Source: Hypomyces perniciosus
Taxonomy: Eukaryota; Ascomycota; Sordariomycetes; Hypocreales; Hypocreaceae
DNA: 64,000 bases
Reading direction: 5' to 3'
NCBI GenBank assembly: GCA_008477525.1
Contig: SPDT01000002.1
Location: 1,426,001-1,490,000, forward strand
The notes under the pieces are model-generated. The model was not told where the DNA came from and made no database searches. It saw nothing but the letters and a program-made list of their open reading frames with translations. Below are positions 11,441-23,352 of the stretch, piece after piece. The translations under genes were made by a program, and so were the position numbers. Each line of letters begins with the position of its first letter. The stretch's first letter is position 1.

Positions 11441-13108
11441 ATGAACACCGACCAAAGTGTGCAGCCGCTGCCTCAACCAGCAGTCTTATCAGCAGTCGCG
11501 TCCACCAAGACGCTCCATTCTAACCGCGCCAGTCCTCTCCCCCCAACCACAGTCGCCGAAACCATGGCCCTACCAGTCTTCCTCCCTGCGTCGCAGGCCT
11601 TCCGAACAACTGTCCCAGCTCAGTCGCCATTCCCTCTCACCGTGCCCACCGGCCACTTATTCGACCGAGAGCCTCACAAGCCCGTTGCCACCCCGTTTTC
11701 CAGCTCGCCAGCCCCCTCGGTGCGCGTCCTCCTCCGGCGTCTACCCCTCAACACCTCGGAAGAGTCGGTGCGACTCATGGTTGTTTGGTCCAAGGAGTTG
11801 GTCAATGTCGAGTTGCTCCCTATCGAACAGTCTGAAGACAAGGGCTTTCGATGCGCTATATTACGCTTCAAGACGATGACCGGCGCGCAGGAAGCCAAGA
11901 ATATGCTCGATGGTCGTTCCAACATCTCCAACGATGCGGAAATGGTTGTCGAAGTTCTCGCATCCCCCTCAATCACGGCGAGGAGATTGGTCACCGATAT
12001 TGCATCTGCCAATCCAACCGTCGCAACCAATTCCAATGGCACCCGCCAACCTCAACGTTTCAACGGTTCATTCGCACCACACGACAAAATCTCACCAACG
12101 TCAAACGGCGTCTTTTCTTCTCATGAATTACCCACTCCCGAGGCGAACAGCCATTATCAAAGCCTCTTTTCCCCGCAATCACCCATCGGGAACCATCTCA
12201 CAGATCGGTGTCCCCGAATTTTGGGCAAGACCCTGCTCTCCAGTGATTATGAGGACGACGACGAGACTAGTGATCTCCTCAAGGATCCCGTTGGTTACGC
12301 CGAGAATGGTGCCACGTCCCACCGAAGGGCTACCGCTCCGCAGATCCCCATCAGCCAGATGGCTGGCCTTACTCTCAACACTAGCAATCCACCAGGCCCG
12401 TCGTCCCTGCCACCCTACATAGCCTCCATGTCACCGGTCAGCACAACACCTACTGGCCTCGGTTATCCAGGCTACGGAAGGCCTCCCTTTCCGCCAGTGA
12501 ATCCCGCCGACCAGAACCCACCTTGCAACACCCTCTACGTTGGGAATCTGCCTGTTGACACGTCGGAGGAGGAGCTCAAGGCAATGTTCTCTAAGCAACG
12601 TGGCTACAAGAGGCTCTGTTTCAGAACCAAGCAGAATGGACCCATGTGCTTTGTCGAGTTTGAGGATGTATCCTTTGCTACCAAAGCCCTCCATGAGCTG
12701 TACGGGCAACCTCTTCACAACAGCGTCAAGGGTGGCATCCGTCTCAGTTTTTCAAAGAACCCATTAGGTGTTCGTTCTGGCCAGGCCCCTTCACAAGCCT
12801 CACAGAACGCCATGGCGGCAATGAATGGAATGATGCCTGGCTTAAACAATGGTTTCACGTCCGCTAATGGCCCCCCTCCGGGGCTAACTGCACCACCAGG
12901 CTTGGGAACAGGGCGTGTCAACTACAATGTGATGGCAGGGACAAACCAACGCTATCACTCTGCCTCTGGGTTTGCAGGTGGCTCTAGTAGCCCGTGGAAC
13001 GCATCATTTTACCACGCCGGGATGGCTACTGGACACAATGGAACCCTAGCATCCAACAACAACAACAGCAGCAGCAGCCATTTCCCTCGACACATGATGG
13101 GGAGGTAA
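11441..13108 (+). CDS. Whi3-like RNA-binding protein with RRM domains
   Basis: Single-exon gene of 555 residues. The C-terminal half carries a clear RNA recognition motif at about residues 361-440, with RNP2-like LYVGNLP and RNP1-like CFVEF, followed by the GVRSGQ tail seen after the RRM in Whi3-type proteins. A weaker RRM-like segment lies at about 95-172 (VRVLLRRLP ... FRCAILRF). The rest is low-complexity: Ser/Pro-rich at the N terminus, Gly/Asn/Ser-rich at the C terminus with an Asn-Ser run near the end, which fits a condensate-forming mRNA regulator. In yeast, Whi3 binds and localises cyclin mRNA and restrains the cell cycle; the role here is inferred from homology. The start at 11441 is the first in-frame ATG after a long pyrimidine-rich leader. 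Confidence 0.85.
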   Translation: MNTDQSVQPLPQPAVLSAVASTKTLHSNRASPLPPTTVAETMALPVFLPASQAFRTTVPAQSPFPLTVPTGHLFDREPHKPVATPFSSSPAPSVRVLLRRLPLNTSEESVRLMVVWSKELVNVELLPIEQSEDKGFRCAILRFKTMTGAQEAKNMLDGRSNISNDAEMVVEVLASPSITARRLVTDIASANPTVATNSNGTRQPQRFNGSFAPHDKISPTSNGVFSSHELPTPEANSHYQSLFSPQSPIGNHLTDRCPRILGKTLLSSDYEDDDETSDLLKDPVGYAENGATSHRRATAPQIPISQMAGLTLNTSNPPGPSSLPPYIASMSPVSTTPTGLGYPGYGRPPFPPVNPADQNPPCNTLYVGNLPVDTSEEELKAMFSKQRGYKRLCFRTKQNGPMCFVEFEDVSFATKALHELYGQPLHNSVKGGIRLSFSKNPLGVRSGQAPSQASQNAMAAMNGMMPGLNNGFTSANGPPPGLTAPPGLGTGRVNYNVMAGTNQRYHSASGFAGGSSSPWNASFYHAGMATGHNGTLASNNNNSSSSHFPRHMMGR

Positions 13109-16100
13109 GGAGGCACTAGGGCCACCTCCTAGTACGGTGCCGCTGTTGGTTACAATGGCGGTGACCCTAACAATGCCACTTCAAGGCAGAACAAGTGAAC
13201 ACTTGTTTGACAGTGGCGTTGACAGTGTGGTTCTATATTTCCTCGTTTCCCAAGTGGCCGTGTACGACTGTGTTGCGAGACACAGACTCTACTTGCGCCT
13301 TGTTATTGGCTTCGAATCGGGCCTTGGAAGTCGGACTACTATAGAGTGCAGGCCACTTGTCTTACTGTGCGACCTGCTAGGTGGATAGCACATTCTCCCA
13401 CCAAGTTTTCAGGGGTTCCTTGACCTGAATCTCTCGTCACGATGTACTTGAAGTACAGACGTGCGTGCATTACACTTCTCGAGATGCTATTGGCGCACCC
13501 GCTTTTATCGGCACTTTTTGATGGCATGGTGAGGCAGTTTGTTTTTTAATGATGTTGCTTTCTGTGATTTTGGGCGGGTTGTCTTGACTTGAATCTCATT
13601 TTGTCATTCCGTACAGCATGGCGCGGGGGATTCGGATAATCAGGGAGCCATCGGGCGGCATGCAAATGCACTCATACCACATGTCCGACATACCATGCAC
13701 GAACATAATAGCTGGAGTTTTCGATTACTATTTCAGGGAGTTTTCGGATTGTGCCTCGACACATTGCAGGATACTTGGGCGACCCATGGGACTGATACCG
13801 CCCCCTTCGGTTTACGGACAAGGACGGGGGCCTCCTGGGTATAAACCAAATCTTGCATGAGGGTGGCATTTGGTCATTCCACAGGGGCAGATGTTTCTAT
13901 TATTCCGTTTTTTAATTATTGGCATTGTCATCGACGCAAGCACGCAAGAAGAAAAAAGGAATCACGTTTGTTTGACATTGGGAAAAATAAAGCGATGAAA
14001 ATGAAAATGGGACAAAAATAAGAGGTTACGTCGTTTTCTTGGATGGATTTAACATGCAAACCGGTGTTCACAAAAGATGGGGAAAAGAGGGAAAACAAGC
14101 GGCATGGGACGACGGCAGGAAGAATGGAAAATACACCAGGACCAGATATGGTACTTCACATCGCATGACATCACAGCCAAGGCATGGAACATGGAACGAT
14201 GCCATGACTAGGTCGAGGACAGTTTCCATCACTCCTCTACGGGTCTTGCATTGGGGATGGCATGCTTCCTCACCTGTTTGGACCGGGTTTACACGTCGGA
14301 TTCGTCTATTGATCTATTATTGGACTATGCATTTTACGGGTTGGACGGATTGGAATGGCCATGGGCATGTTTTGGATTTTTTTACGATGGGCGGGACTGG
14401 GTCTGAACTGGGACGGCATGAGAGGTTTTAGCTTTTGTGGCACGTTTTTCCCCATCACATGAAAACAGTCGAATCAAGAAGCGTGTCTTTACCCCTGATG
14501 AGAAAAAGAAGAGGCAAAGAAGAGCGGATATGGCGTTGACTGTCAATTGGTTGTTGGGTTGGTGTATTTGGTATTGGTCTAATGTTCGATTCCCCTCACC
14601 TTTGTTCCCCCCTGGCTTATCGTTCAGGTTATTTTTGGTCACAGAATTTGTTTCTTATATTCCTATTTTGGGCAGCTCATTGGATACGGAAAGACGCGAG
14701 ATCTTCTTCTAAGTTCCGCTTTTTTGGTGTTCTCTTCGTTTGTGTTCTACTTTGGTGTGCTCTGTTTGATATATGGCTTCCCCCTTACACCGTAACCATA
14801 GAGTCATATTTACAGCATGCAAATGCGCCTACCTCCCCGAGCGATTACCATGCATCTTGAGTGTCGTGATGATATGTAGACAATCTGTAGTAAACAAGGA
14901 TGTATACGAGGTGTCTGGCTTTTCAGCTACGAAGTAAGAAGTACATTGTAGAGATTTATACTTCGTACATGATCGAAGACTTCAATAGCCCTTTATGACT
15001 TTCCCGTTCGTTTCTTGAAGCAATAACGGAAACGAGGGAGGCTTTCGTTTCCCCCAAAACCAAACGGGTGTGCATACTAGGCGCGCAAGTGAACTTGGGG
15101 AGAGGGCTCAACAGGCCTATTCCCTGCGAACCGGTCAGTGTGTGTGGGTGTTTTGGTTTTTTTTTTTCTATTTCCCCAAATTTTTACTTTCGGTATGTAG
15201 ATGCCGATATACTTTGCATTGCAATTCTTGCGCTTCTATGGGGGGTGGGGGGATAGTTTGTGATATTGGGAATCGTTTTTTTGGGTGTGATGTGGTGTAA
15301 GTTGGTTGGTTAGAGCCTAGGAGTGCGAGGACTGGGATACTAGGTTATTGGAGCGGCAGACGGGGTATTGATGGATCGGTTAACACGAAGGGACGAATGG
15401 GGAGGGTGTATGGAGTGCTCTGTAGGGATAATCGGTTAGGAAGGACTGGGAGGGATTCCCACGTGTTAGATAGTGGCTTGGGGCTACTGCGGGTGTATCC
15501 TTGGGCTTCTCATGTTGTTGATGAGAACAGGGTTGATCCTAGGAGTGAGAGTTGTTGTTGTGGATGGTGGTGTTGCAGGGAGGAGGGATGGAAGTTGGAG
15601 GAGGGGGTTCAATGCTTTAAGCTACGGCTTGTATGGGTTTATGGCAGGCATTGGGCAGGTGGATTTGGCAGGGGAGGCGATGATGCGGTTGTTGATGAAG
15701 GAGTTCTCGTGAAGACTGGGTTTAGGGGGTGACCTTCTTGACGCCAATACAAGGTATTCTGGCGTGTTATTAGAAACGGCTTGAATCAAACAAGGGCACC
15801 GACAAAGAAAGGGAGGACGTCCATCAACGTTTTTCTTGATAATAGAATCTGTACGAAGTAGTTCTGGTCACAGTGGCTTGAACATATACGATAAACGGGC
15901 TCCTCTGGATCTTGTTTATCTGGAACCACGTTGTCAGGGCAAACACGAAGAATGGACGAGGGGGCAGGTGGCTTTTGTCCCTAGGCGGAGGCGCAATGCA
16001 AAGACAGCAAAGCGATGACATGAGTTTTGCTCATGGCTTGGTGTGGCAAAAGGGGAGAGGAGCTTATCAGCGGCACAAGGACTAGCATATTATGTGTGGG

Positions 16101-16237
16101 CATCACATGTCAAAGTGCCGTAAGAAGAAGTTGTTGAGGATCTCCCCGAGTGTGATTGGAGAGGATATACATGCAAGGTGTCAGTCATTGGTGTTTCTTC
16201 ATTGGAGAGGATACAACATGTAATATATTGGGTCTAT

Positions 16238-16831
16238 CTAGGCGCAGGCACTGTACATCCGTGGCCCTCGTACTTGGAATAAACACTCCGGACTATCTCC
16301 CGCCCTTGTATTGTCGTCTTCATGGAAGCATGCATCACGTCTCTGCACATTCATCGTATGCACATCAGCATTGTTAGCCGCCTGGTCCATCTCTACAGAC
16401 GCCTTCTCCAGTGTCCTCGTAGCGTCGGGAAAGAGGCGCTCTATAGTATGCAGCAAAGATGTCTTGTCATGAATCACGGCTGTTGAGGCCAACGTGCCTC
16501 TTCGCGAGCAACTGATTCGGTTTCCTCCAATGCAGTTCATGTCGAAAACGTAGGCTGTTGCAGCATCTCGCTTCGCGGGTTGGCGTAGGTTGCGCCAGGG
16601 ATTTTGTTTCGTTACGTTGTTCTCGCAGTCAAGATGCCACACATATTGAACTTGTTTCGTGGTGGTATTCATGGCATTCGTTTGTAGGTCGGAAAGTCGT
16701 TTAACTAGAGGCAATTTGACCATGTCTGCATGGCAAACGAATGAGTACTCATAGCTCAAAGACAAGGACCTGGGTGTAAGTGAATGTTCCGAGGAGTACG
16801 AAGTACTTCGTACGAAGTAGATGTTCGACAA
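16238..16831 (-). CDS. doubtful open frame, hypothetical protein
   Basis: An uninterrupted minus-strand frame of up to 197 codons. I recognise no family, signal peptide or domain. Its first codons run through a TACGAAGTA-type palindrome, which elsewhere in the window avoids coding DNA, so if real the start is probably the later in-frame ATG whose product begins MVKLPLVK. Residue composition is unremarkable, with several scattered cysteines. No introns are evident. It could equally be a chance frame. Confidence 0.2.
   Translation of the reverse strand: MSNIYFVRSTSYSSEHSLTPRSLSLSYEYSFVCHADMVKLPLVKRLSDLQTNAMNTTTKQVQYVWHLDCENNVTKQNPWRNLRQPAKRDAATAYVFDMNCIGGNRISCSRRGTLASTAVIHDKTSLLHTIERLFPDATRTLEKASVEMDQAANNADVHTMNVQRRDACFHEDDNTRAGDSPECLFQVRGPRMYSACA
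16797..16812. repeat. perfect 16-bp palindrome
   Basis: TACGAAGTACTTCGTA equals its own reverse complement. It is two copies of the dispersed 9-bp motif sharing one end, and is followed directly by a third partial copy (CGAAGTA). Confidence 0.85.
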
Positions 16832-17027
16832 CCTAGATACTCGATGTACCCCCTAGCTCTCTGCAACAGCACCCTCAAAGTGCCAAATGTCAAAGCACAA
16901 ACATCAAGATAGCAAGGATGGTTAGCAGTACGGCGTAGTGTGCAGATGATTGCATTCCAGAGTGATTAAGTGGAATCCTGAGTCCGGCTCCGTATCATGG
17001 TAACAACTCGAAGGTATGCGTCCTCTC

Positions 17028-19216
17028 TTACTTTTGCCCATTAAACATATGGTCCTGTGTTGTCCATCCCACAGTCATAGTTGCCCAGAGGTCATGAAAT
17101 ATTTGAGGGCTCCCAGCCGACCCAGACGTCGGCACCGCACTGGCACTTGATCTGTAATCAGAATCCCAAGACGAGATGTACTGATCCAAAGACTTATCAA
17201 GCATAGGGCATCCCCGCCAAGCAGGAGCTGTCATCGTCGCATTCTGACGTTCAACTTCTCGGTTGTACCTGTCCCTAACAACCGCAAAGACAACGCGACT
17301 TGCAGACAGAACGTCAACTTTCTTAGCTGCCGGCGTAAGATCCATCTTGGGACACATTGTATCCAGGAACTTATCAAGTCTGATATGCGAGCGTGCCCAG
17401 GTTGGGTCAAAGCCAGGACATTCGGTCAGCGGAAAGGATAGGCGAACGGCGACGATGATGCTCAGGATTAGTCGGATCCAGTCGACCACGGAGAAGTTTA
17501 ATATTTCTTCTTGGCTGAGACCGAGTATAAGATCCAGGAAATTCTTGACGCCTTCAGCACATGAAAGCAGTTTGTCTGGTGTCGATGGAGCATATCCGTC
17601 AGCTTGGAATTTGGATGGGGATGGAAATTTAAGTAGCGGACCGCCATCCAGGTAGATGCTAACGAGTATGAGCTGCATTCTTACGGCAGCTGAGAACGTC
17701 AATATTGTACTCCTTTCAACAGATAGTGGAGGACCTACTTGAAGAAGTGACGAAGGGTGGCAAGCGAGCCTCTAGCTCTTTGGCCTGGACCTCCAGGCCC
17801 TTGAGCATGAGCTTGGCTTGATGTTCCGTCTGGCCTTTCCGCTCGTGCAATGCTTCTGAGACATCTCCAATAGTACTCGTCACTCGTGCGAGAGATGAAA
17901 GCACTGAATCACCATCGACTTGGGCGTTTCGCTCCAGAACATCGCAGCATGTGGCCGTCCAGGGGGTAAAACTCATCGCCATGTTCTTGTGTTTATTCCG
18001 AGCCAACACGAAACTAAGCATATTAGCAGCTGTCTGTGTGGACTTGGAAGATATTTGCCTGTCTTACGCAGATGAGGCGTAATAGTAGCCCAGGTATGCC
18101 CGGATGCCATCAAGTTGTTGCTCCGTTACCTCAGGCTCTAAAATGCCAAGGGGAAACTCTTGGTCCAACTCCAAATCACGGATTAAATCAGCAGCCATAC
18201 GCATGTACTGATAAGATTGCTTATTTCTCGGTCGTAAATGGAAGGGGTGCCTGTATTGATCAGTCTCTCTGCCTTTTCATCATTCATACAGATAGACGGT
18301 GTAATCAACGTACCAGGCGCAGTAAATGAGGATGCCTTGGAGGAGCTCGAGGCTTCTCTCACCACCCGCCACGAACTTCAGGCCAAGCACTTTTCGGAAT
18401 TCTTCGTCGTACAGGCTGTGTCCTTGCAGGGTCCTCGACCCAGAGGCAGCTGCGAGGATAGCCAGCAAGACAAACGGGCGTGTCTTGGCCAAGTGTGGGA
18501 CAGACACATGGTCAGGTAGCACGATGCAAGGAAGATGGATTAACATGGACCTAAATGAAGCAAGGAGGCATTCGGCAGACGCAAGGTTGAATGTAGGTTT
18601 GGTGCGGAGGTCTTCGATGGAGTGGGAAGCGGTTGATGATGACAGTGGGCTTTGTAGGTCATCCACCGACAACAAAGTCGACTGCCAGGGATCACCGTCC
18701 GGCTCAGGTGGAAATAGTGCTTCGATAAAACGAGCGTGACTATCTTGGAGGATCTCAAAATTGTCATCAATCTCTGATTGAGTGGGAACTTCAAAGTCAA
18801 TACTGAATGTAGTAGATGGCCCGGGGGTTGGAAGGGTAGCTGCAGAAGCGGCAGCAGTCACAGGAAGTGGTTGAGATTGTGAAGAGCCCTCTTCTCTAAA
18901 GGACTCTATTAGTTTATATTGGGAATGTATAGGGAAGAGTGTCATCTTACACCCTCTTTCTTGGGTGGCGTGTCCGCGGGCCTGTTCGGGAGATGCATTC
19001 CCTCTTCGACGATAGACATCTGATCACGTTAGTCATATCAGCATTGGGGAAATGTGGCAAGCAAAGAAACAACAGGCTGGCTTACTTCCGACACACTCCC
19101 GGTTGTTCACTCGGTTGACACCGGATCTTGTTGGCTCTGCAGGCCTCACATGCCGTTGACACTCTCTGTCTACTCCGGCATGTGGGAGAGCTCTGGTCCG
19201 CCGTGCCAAGATCCAT
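17028..19216 (-). CDS. Zn2Cys6 fungal transcription factor
   Basis: Six exons spliced by hand: 19216-19086, 19019-18951, 18895-18314, 18250-18068, 18013-17739 and 17689-17028, total 1902 nt, 633 residues. All introns (49-66 bp) are GT-AG and preserve frame. Residues 23-52 form a perfect binuclear zinc cluster (Cys23, 26, 33, 42, 45, 52), with a basic linker (RTRHPRKR) after it. The first intron interrupts the cluster between Cys42 and Cys45. The central and C-terminal parts, including FRSMLIHLPC, SGSRTLQGHS and QSYQYMRMAADLIRDL, look like the fungal-specific regulator middle region. It should act in the nucleus as a sequence-specific regulator. Its targets cannot be read from the sequence, and no pathway genes lie next to it. 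Confidence 0.88.
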
Positions 19217-19759
19217 AGTAGAATGCCCTCAACCCTCACGATAAATAGCAAGATTAGGCAAAGCGTGTTTTAGAGAATTCCGATGCAAACCTCACCAAAT
19301 GCGGACCAGGGAGGGGAGGGTGTTGAAAGAAACAGATTTGCCGCTCCGCTCCGGGGTAAGACGCGGCTTTGGGGCCGACCTATCCGGAGCAAAGACGCTC
19401 CGATTGTGGCTTCAACTCCGAAGTGGTTCGGAAGTTGGCGGACAACAGTGGGCCTTCGGACGGCTGCATTTGTGAACAAATCCATAAGAATTCCCGACCA
19501 TTCCCGGGAATTTAAAAACGTATTCGAATTATCCATAGCTCATGAGCATATAGTATCGCGTTTATTATTCCCATCCTGCTGATGACAGGACCCGAATACA
19601 CGTAGAAATATTAGGATACAGTAAACAAGAACTATACCCAGATCAAGTTGAATGAGTATATCATATAGCAACGGATATATAGAGCATACACATCAGTCCC
19701 CACCCTGTTTGGCGACACAACACCGAAACTCCATCCACAAGGCATGCATTGGAATTTTC
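19217..19759. promoter_or_regulatory. upstream region of the Zn2Cys6 regulator
   Basis: This 543-bp gap lies between the regulator's start (19216) and the 3' end of the MYND-like gene (19760), so it should hold the regulator's promoter. It contains several CGG/CCG-type half sites (for example near 19341-19350, 19377-19390 and 19425-19460), the class of element bound by zinc-cluster proteins. Autoregulation is possible but unproven. Confidence 0.4.
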
Positions 19760-21120
19760 TTAATACATTGGCAACATTTTCAAGCCGGGGTTCTCCCTCC
19801 CGAGGATCAACTCCACTGCTTTCATCAAAGGAGTGACAAAACTAGGGATCTCCTCCGTTGCCGTCCTAACTCCATGTTTGCTTTGTCGGTGTCGGGCAAT
19901 GTTGTTAAACGCACAGCGCTCCGAACAAAACAATGACACCTGCCTCTGGTCGAAACACTCCTTGCAAGCAAAAGCGCCCGTCGAGACACCATCATCCATG
20001 ATAACATCCTCATCAAATAGTTGTACACAGTTGTCGCCCGCTTCACAATCATGGTCTTTTTCGACGTGTTTGTCCTAAATAAGGCATGTTAGCATTCGCT
20101 TTTGAGTCAAGCTGCCGTCAAATCACCTACATGACCTCCGTCGTAGCACTTTTCAGAGCAATAAACAGTGAGCTTTTTGTGGCCCCCCATTTGAGTGATC
20201 GCCTGGCAAACGGAGCAGGATAGAATGTCATTAACATCCACCGCTCTCGCACAGACCGAGCAAGCAGGAAGCTCATAAAGATCTTCGCCGGCAGATGGCT
20301 CTTGAGCTTTCTGAGCCCGGCTCTTAGCCTGCTTCTTGTTTTGCTCAAATGCCGTCTTTGCCCTCCGAAGATCCTCCAACCGTCTCTGGTGACTCTCGCG
20401 CTGTGGTTTTGTACTCTTGTTCTCTTGACTGTCTTGCGCAATCTTGCCAATAATCTCCTCTAGCCTCTTGTTTTCATTTGCCTGAAACTCGTCCAAGTAC
20501 GGTTTGGCATCCTCCAAGACCTGACCTGATTCAGGATCCATGAAGAACTCAGTAACGTAGAGCTTCTTCAGCACTCCTTCATTCCAGCCTGCGGCATCAA
20601 CTTTTGCAGCAAAGGCACCCACGCGCTCCGACCAGTTCGGCGGTTTTCCGACTCCTCGCCACATCATCTCCACCAATTCATCGCGCGATCGATCTGGGTC
20701 GTCCAACATGCCTCTTAGCACATCGTGATGAGCACTATCGTCACAGACGGCAAGGAACTCGGGATATTTCCGCAGCACCCATCGATACCACGCTTCCTTC
20801 TCCGACTCTATCCTCGCCTCGACGAACCTGACGCTCCTCCTGTTCTCCTTGGCGTCGGCAAACAAGTGGTCTAGTTCTTGTAGGAAAGCCTTCCTCTGCG
20901 TAAACCACTCGCGTTCCTCACTCTCGCTGTATCTCCGGCGCATCCTGTCCAGGACCTTGTCGTAGCAAGTTGCACAGTCTGAAACGTGCTCTTTCCCACA
21001 GTTGCTCGCACAGGAACGTTTGATGGCCTCGACTTGCTCAGAGCAAAGGTGCCTTTGTCTCCTTGCTGCAATAAGCTCTGTCCAGTGTTCTGGCGTTACA
21101 TAACGAGAGGAGGCTGCCAT
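19760..21120 (-). CDS. MYND-like zinc-finger protein, conserved hypothetical
   Basis: Two exons, 21120-20131 and 20074-19760, joined across a 56-bp phase-0 intron, give 434 residues. The frame stays open upstream of 21120, but the ATG at 21120 begins the conserved-looking part. An N-terminal Cys group (residues 26, 37, 41, 49, 52) precedes a helical middle region. A basic coiled stretch at about 235-275 leads to a Cys-rich C terminus: Cys287, 290, 302, 305, 321 and 325, then CVQLFDED and a second CKEC...CSERC block ending in HRQSKH. The spacing resembles MYND zinc fingers, which bind proteins rather than DNA. The intron falls inside the first finger. No enzymatic domain is visible and I cannot name a function. 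Confidence 0.75.
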
Positions 21121-21662
21121 GATAAGGTTATATGGCGCAGTCGTGGCGCAAAGACACGAAGCGAAGTCCGCACTTCGCGATTCGATCAGGAGGTTGAGCT
21201 TATGAGTGAGATGACCAATGTTGATGTTGAGTGAGCTGCTGCCTTTTCTTCCTTTAACTGACAATACAACCATAAAAGGCCTTTTTGTAAATTATCCAGT
21301 GAATTCTGCTATTAAGAAATTCCGAAAAATGAAGTTGACAAACAATGGTATGTCGCGTCCTCACTCAGTGAGTATGATCGACGAGAGCCTATTGGATATC
21401 ACCAAGGTGAAGGGATCCGTTCAGCAGCCGAGTATCTGCCGATATAACGCCGAAGACCAACCCTCCGGGCTCACCGAATGCGACACTATCGGCTTAGCCG
21501 TCTGCAGCTCATTGTTTGCCTCGCCACTTTTGGTCATTGTTTGCTTCGCCACTTTGAATAGTTTCAGGCAGGCTGTCGCGCTCACGTTGTTGAAGCCAAT
21601 TACCCTCGCATAAAACCTTGGACCCCGAAAAACTCTTGTGACATCCCCGATTGCTTATCACA
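21121..21662. promoter_or_regulatory. divergent promoter between the MYND-like gene and SF3b5
   Basis: A 542-bp region between two divergently read starts (21120 on the minus strand, 21663 on the plus strand). It must hold both promoters. I see no clear TATA box and no palindrome motif of the TACGAAGTA family here. Confidence 0.5.
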
Positions 21663-22044
21663 ATGGTACTTTACTTCTCCCTCGAAAAGAAATCTACCTA
21701 GTAGACAGCAGAGATACTCACCTCGCTCTTCACAGGCCGACAAGCTTCGCAACCAACAAGAACTCGAGCGCCTCCAGGCGAAATACATCGGAACCGGCCA
21801 TCCAGACACGACGAGCTGGGAGTGGCGGACGAATATCCAACGCGACACCTACTCTTCAATCGCGGGCCACACGCCTCTCCTGGCGTACATCTCGCTGGCA
21901 GAGAACGAACCTCTTGTCAAGGTCCGGGCCCAGATGATTCGAGTACGTCTGCCTCCTGGTGTCGCACACATGGACGGTGTTTCGCTGACAGAACTGCAGA
22001 AAATGGTACAACCCTGTGGACCTCCTCCGCTACGGGAAGACTAG
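21663..22044 (+). CDS. splicing factor 3b subunit 5 (SF3b10)
   Basis: Exons 21663-21665 (only the ATG), 21736-21942 and 22000-22044 give 84 residues, the usual length of this family. The product contains the family's hallmark segments: LERLQAKYIGTGHPDTTSWEW near residue 10, YSSIAGHTPLLAY in the middle, and KMVQPCGPP close to the C terminus. It is a small core subunit of SF3b in the U2 snRNP and helps hold the branch-site recognition complex. The first intron (70 bp) begins directly after the start codon and the second is 57 bp; both are GT-AG and phase 0. No other upstream ATG reads into the conserved frame. The gene converges with Nse3, whose end lies 229 bp downstream. Confidence 0.93.
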
Positions 22045-22273
22045 CCATGAATTCACCAGCGCGAGACGAAACGAACAACCACTTGTGTTGTGACCTTGTA
22101 CAAAGCCGAATATTTTCTTCACTATTTGATAACGGAGTCATTGGGAATTAGGAAGATACCCCTTTCGCCAGGGCATGTATAATAGATGGTATTTGCTTCG
22201 GAAGAACTCGTTTGCGACAGGCGCTTCGTGAGGGCCAATAGTCAGTCACGCCATCGTGGTGCTATTACATTAC

Positions 22274-23352
22274 TCATCTCCCATTCGTCATAGTTCTGTC
22301 CCCGTCTGCGTCCTCTTCCTGCGCATTCTGGCGGTTCTTGATTCCCAAACTCGACCAAAGCTTCTTCTCAAAGTCTTCGTCCTCCGGATATCCATAGACC
22401 TCTCGCACCAAGCCCATCACACCATCCAGTCCAACTTCTTCCTTCGCACGAGGGCCAACATGCCAAGTAACTGTCTTCTCGCCATCATGGCCGATTGGTG
22501 GCCGATCTATTCTTTTTATTAGGTACCCGTGTCTCTCTAGCTTCTTTAACGTCACTTCCGTTCTCTCGCTCGCGACGTTCCGGTCTGCGTTCAGGCGCAG
22601 GAGATATCTCTGCAGCCTCTGCTCGCTGAGCTCCCCGCCGTTTAGCCATATTAACGAGATGACCATAGTGTAGAACCCTGTGTATATCGCTTCGTCCTCC
22701 ACAGTTGGCACCTTGGAGGGTCTTAGTATCGATGCGTCTCGAAATGCGGCAGGGAGTGTCGAGGAGAGAATGTATGCGCCCGATCCCGTCTTGGGTTGTG
22801 AATTAGATTTCATTGCTGAACATTGTCAGATTAGCTGTCGATGCTCCTAGTTGCTGGAGATCGCTGGAACACACCTTGTCTCTTTTCATGTAACGTCATT
22901 TTCTCTCTGACGGGCAGTTCTCGGAACTCCATGCCCCAAATCGTCCTCAACTGCGTCTGCGCCAGCGCAAATATCTTCTTGAACGCACGCCCTTGTTTGC
23001 CGAGTACTGCATCCCCAATCAGAGACTTGGACCAAGTGATTGCGCATTCAGATCTCACCTCTCTCCTTGATACCATCCCGTCGTATTGGCGTCCGTGAAT
23101 ATTCGCAAGAGAGTGCGTAACGAATCATCTTCTTTGCCAGCCGGTTATCGGCACTCTGGGCGGCTAGAACATTCTCATCCATCGCCTCGTCGGATTCTTC
23201 ATCGCGATCGTCGTCCGAGTTCTCGATATTCTGGCGCCGTTGGGGCCGCGCATCTTCTTCCACTGCCTGGAGGTCTGTGAGTCCATGTTTACCTGCACTT
23301 TGGTGAGCTTCTAGGATCTTACCGTTTGGCGTCGTCTTCGTACTGCAGGCAT
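22274..23352 (-). CDS. Nse3, MAGE-domain subunit of the SMC5/6 complex
   Basis: Four exons, 23352-23323, 23266-23059, 23006-22875 and 22815-22274 (912 nt), encode 303 residues. An acidic N-terminal stretch (about 22-40, rich in Asp/Glu) is followed by a MAGE homology domain covering roughly residues 55-250. Recognisable landmarks are SCEYSRTPIRR, a Phe-Lys-Lys-Ile-Phe helix, ELPVREKMTL, SGAYILSSTLP and FYTMVISLIWLNGGELSEQ. Nse3 joins Nse1 and Nse4 to bridge the SMC5/6 heads and bind DNA in repair and chromosome segregation. The first exon is only ten codons; using the acceptor at 23267 is needed to keep frame. The gene is divergent from the Sls1-like gene. Confidence 0.88.

Larger units (their letters stand above)
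13109..17027. other. sparse region between the Whi3-like gene and the Zn2Cys6 regulator
   Basis: The left part is probably the 3' untranslated region of the RRM gene. The rest is T/G-rich on the plus strand, with no recognisable protein except a weak minus-strand frame at 16238-16831. Palindrome motifs occur near 14930-14965, 15852 and 16797-16812, the last being a perfect 16-bp palindrome. Confidence 0.5.
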
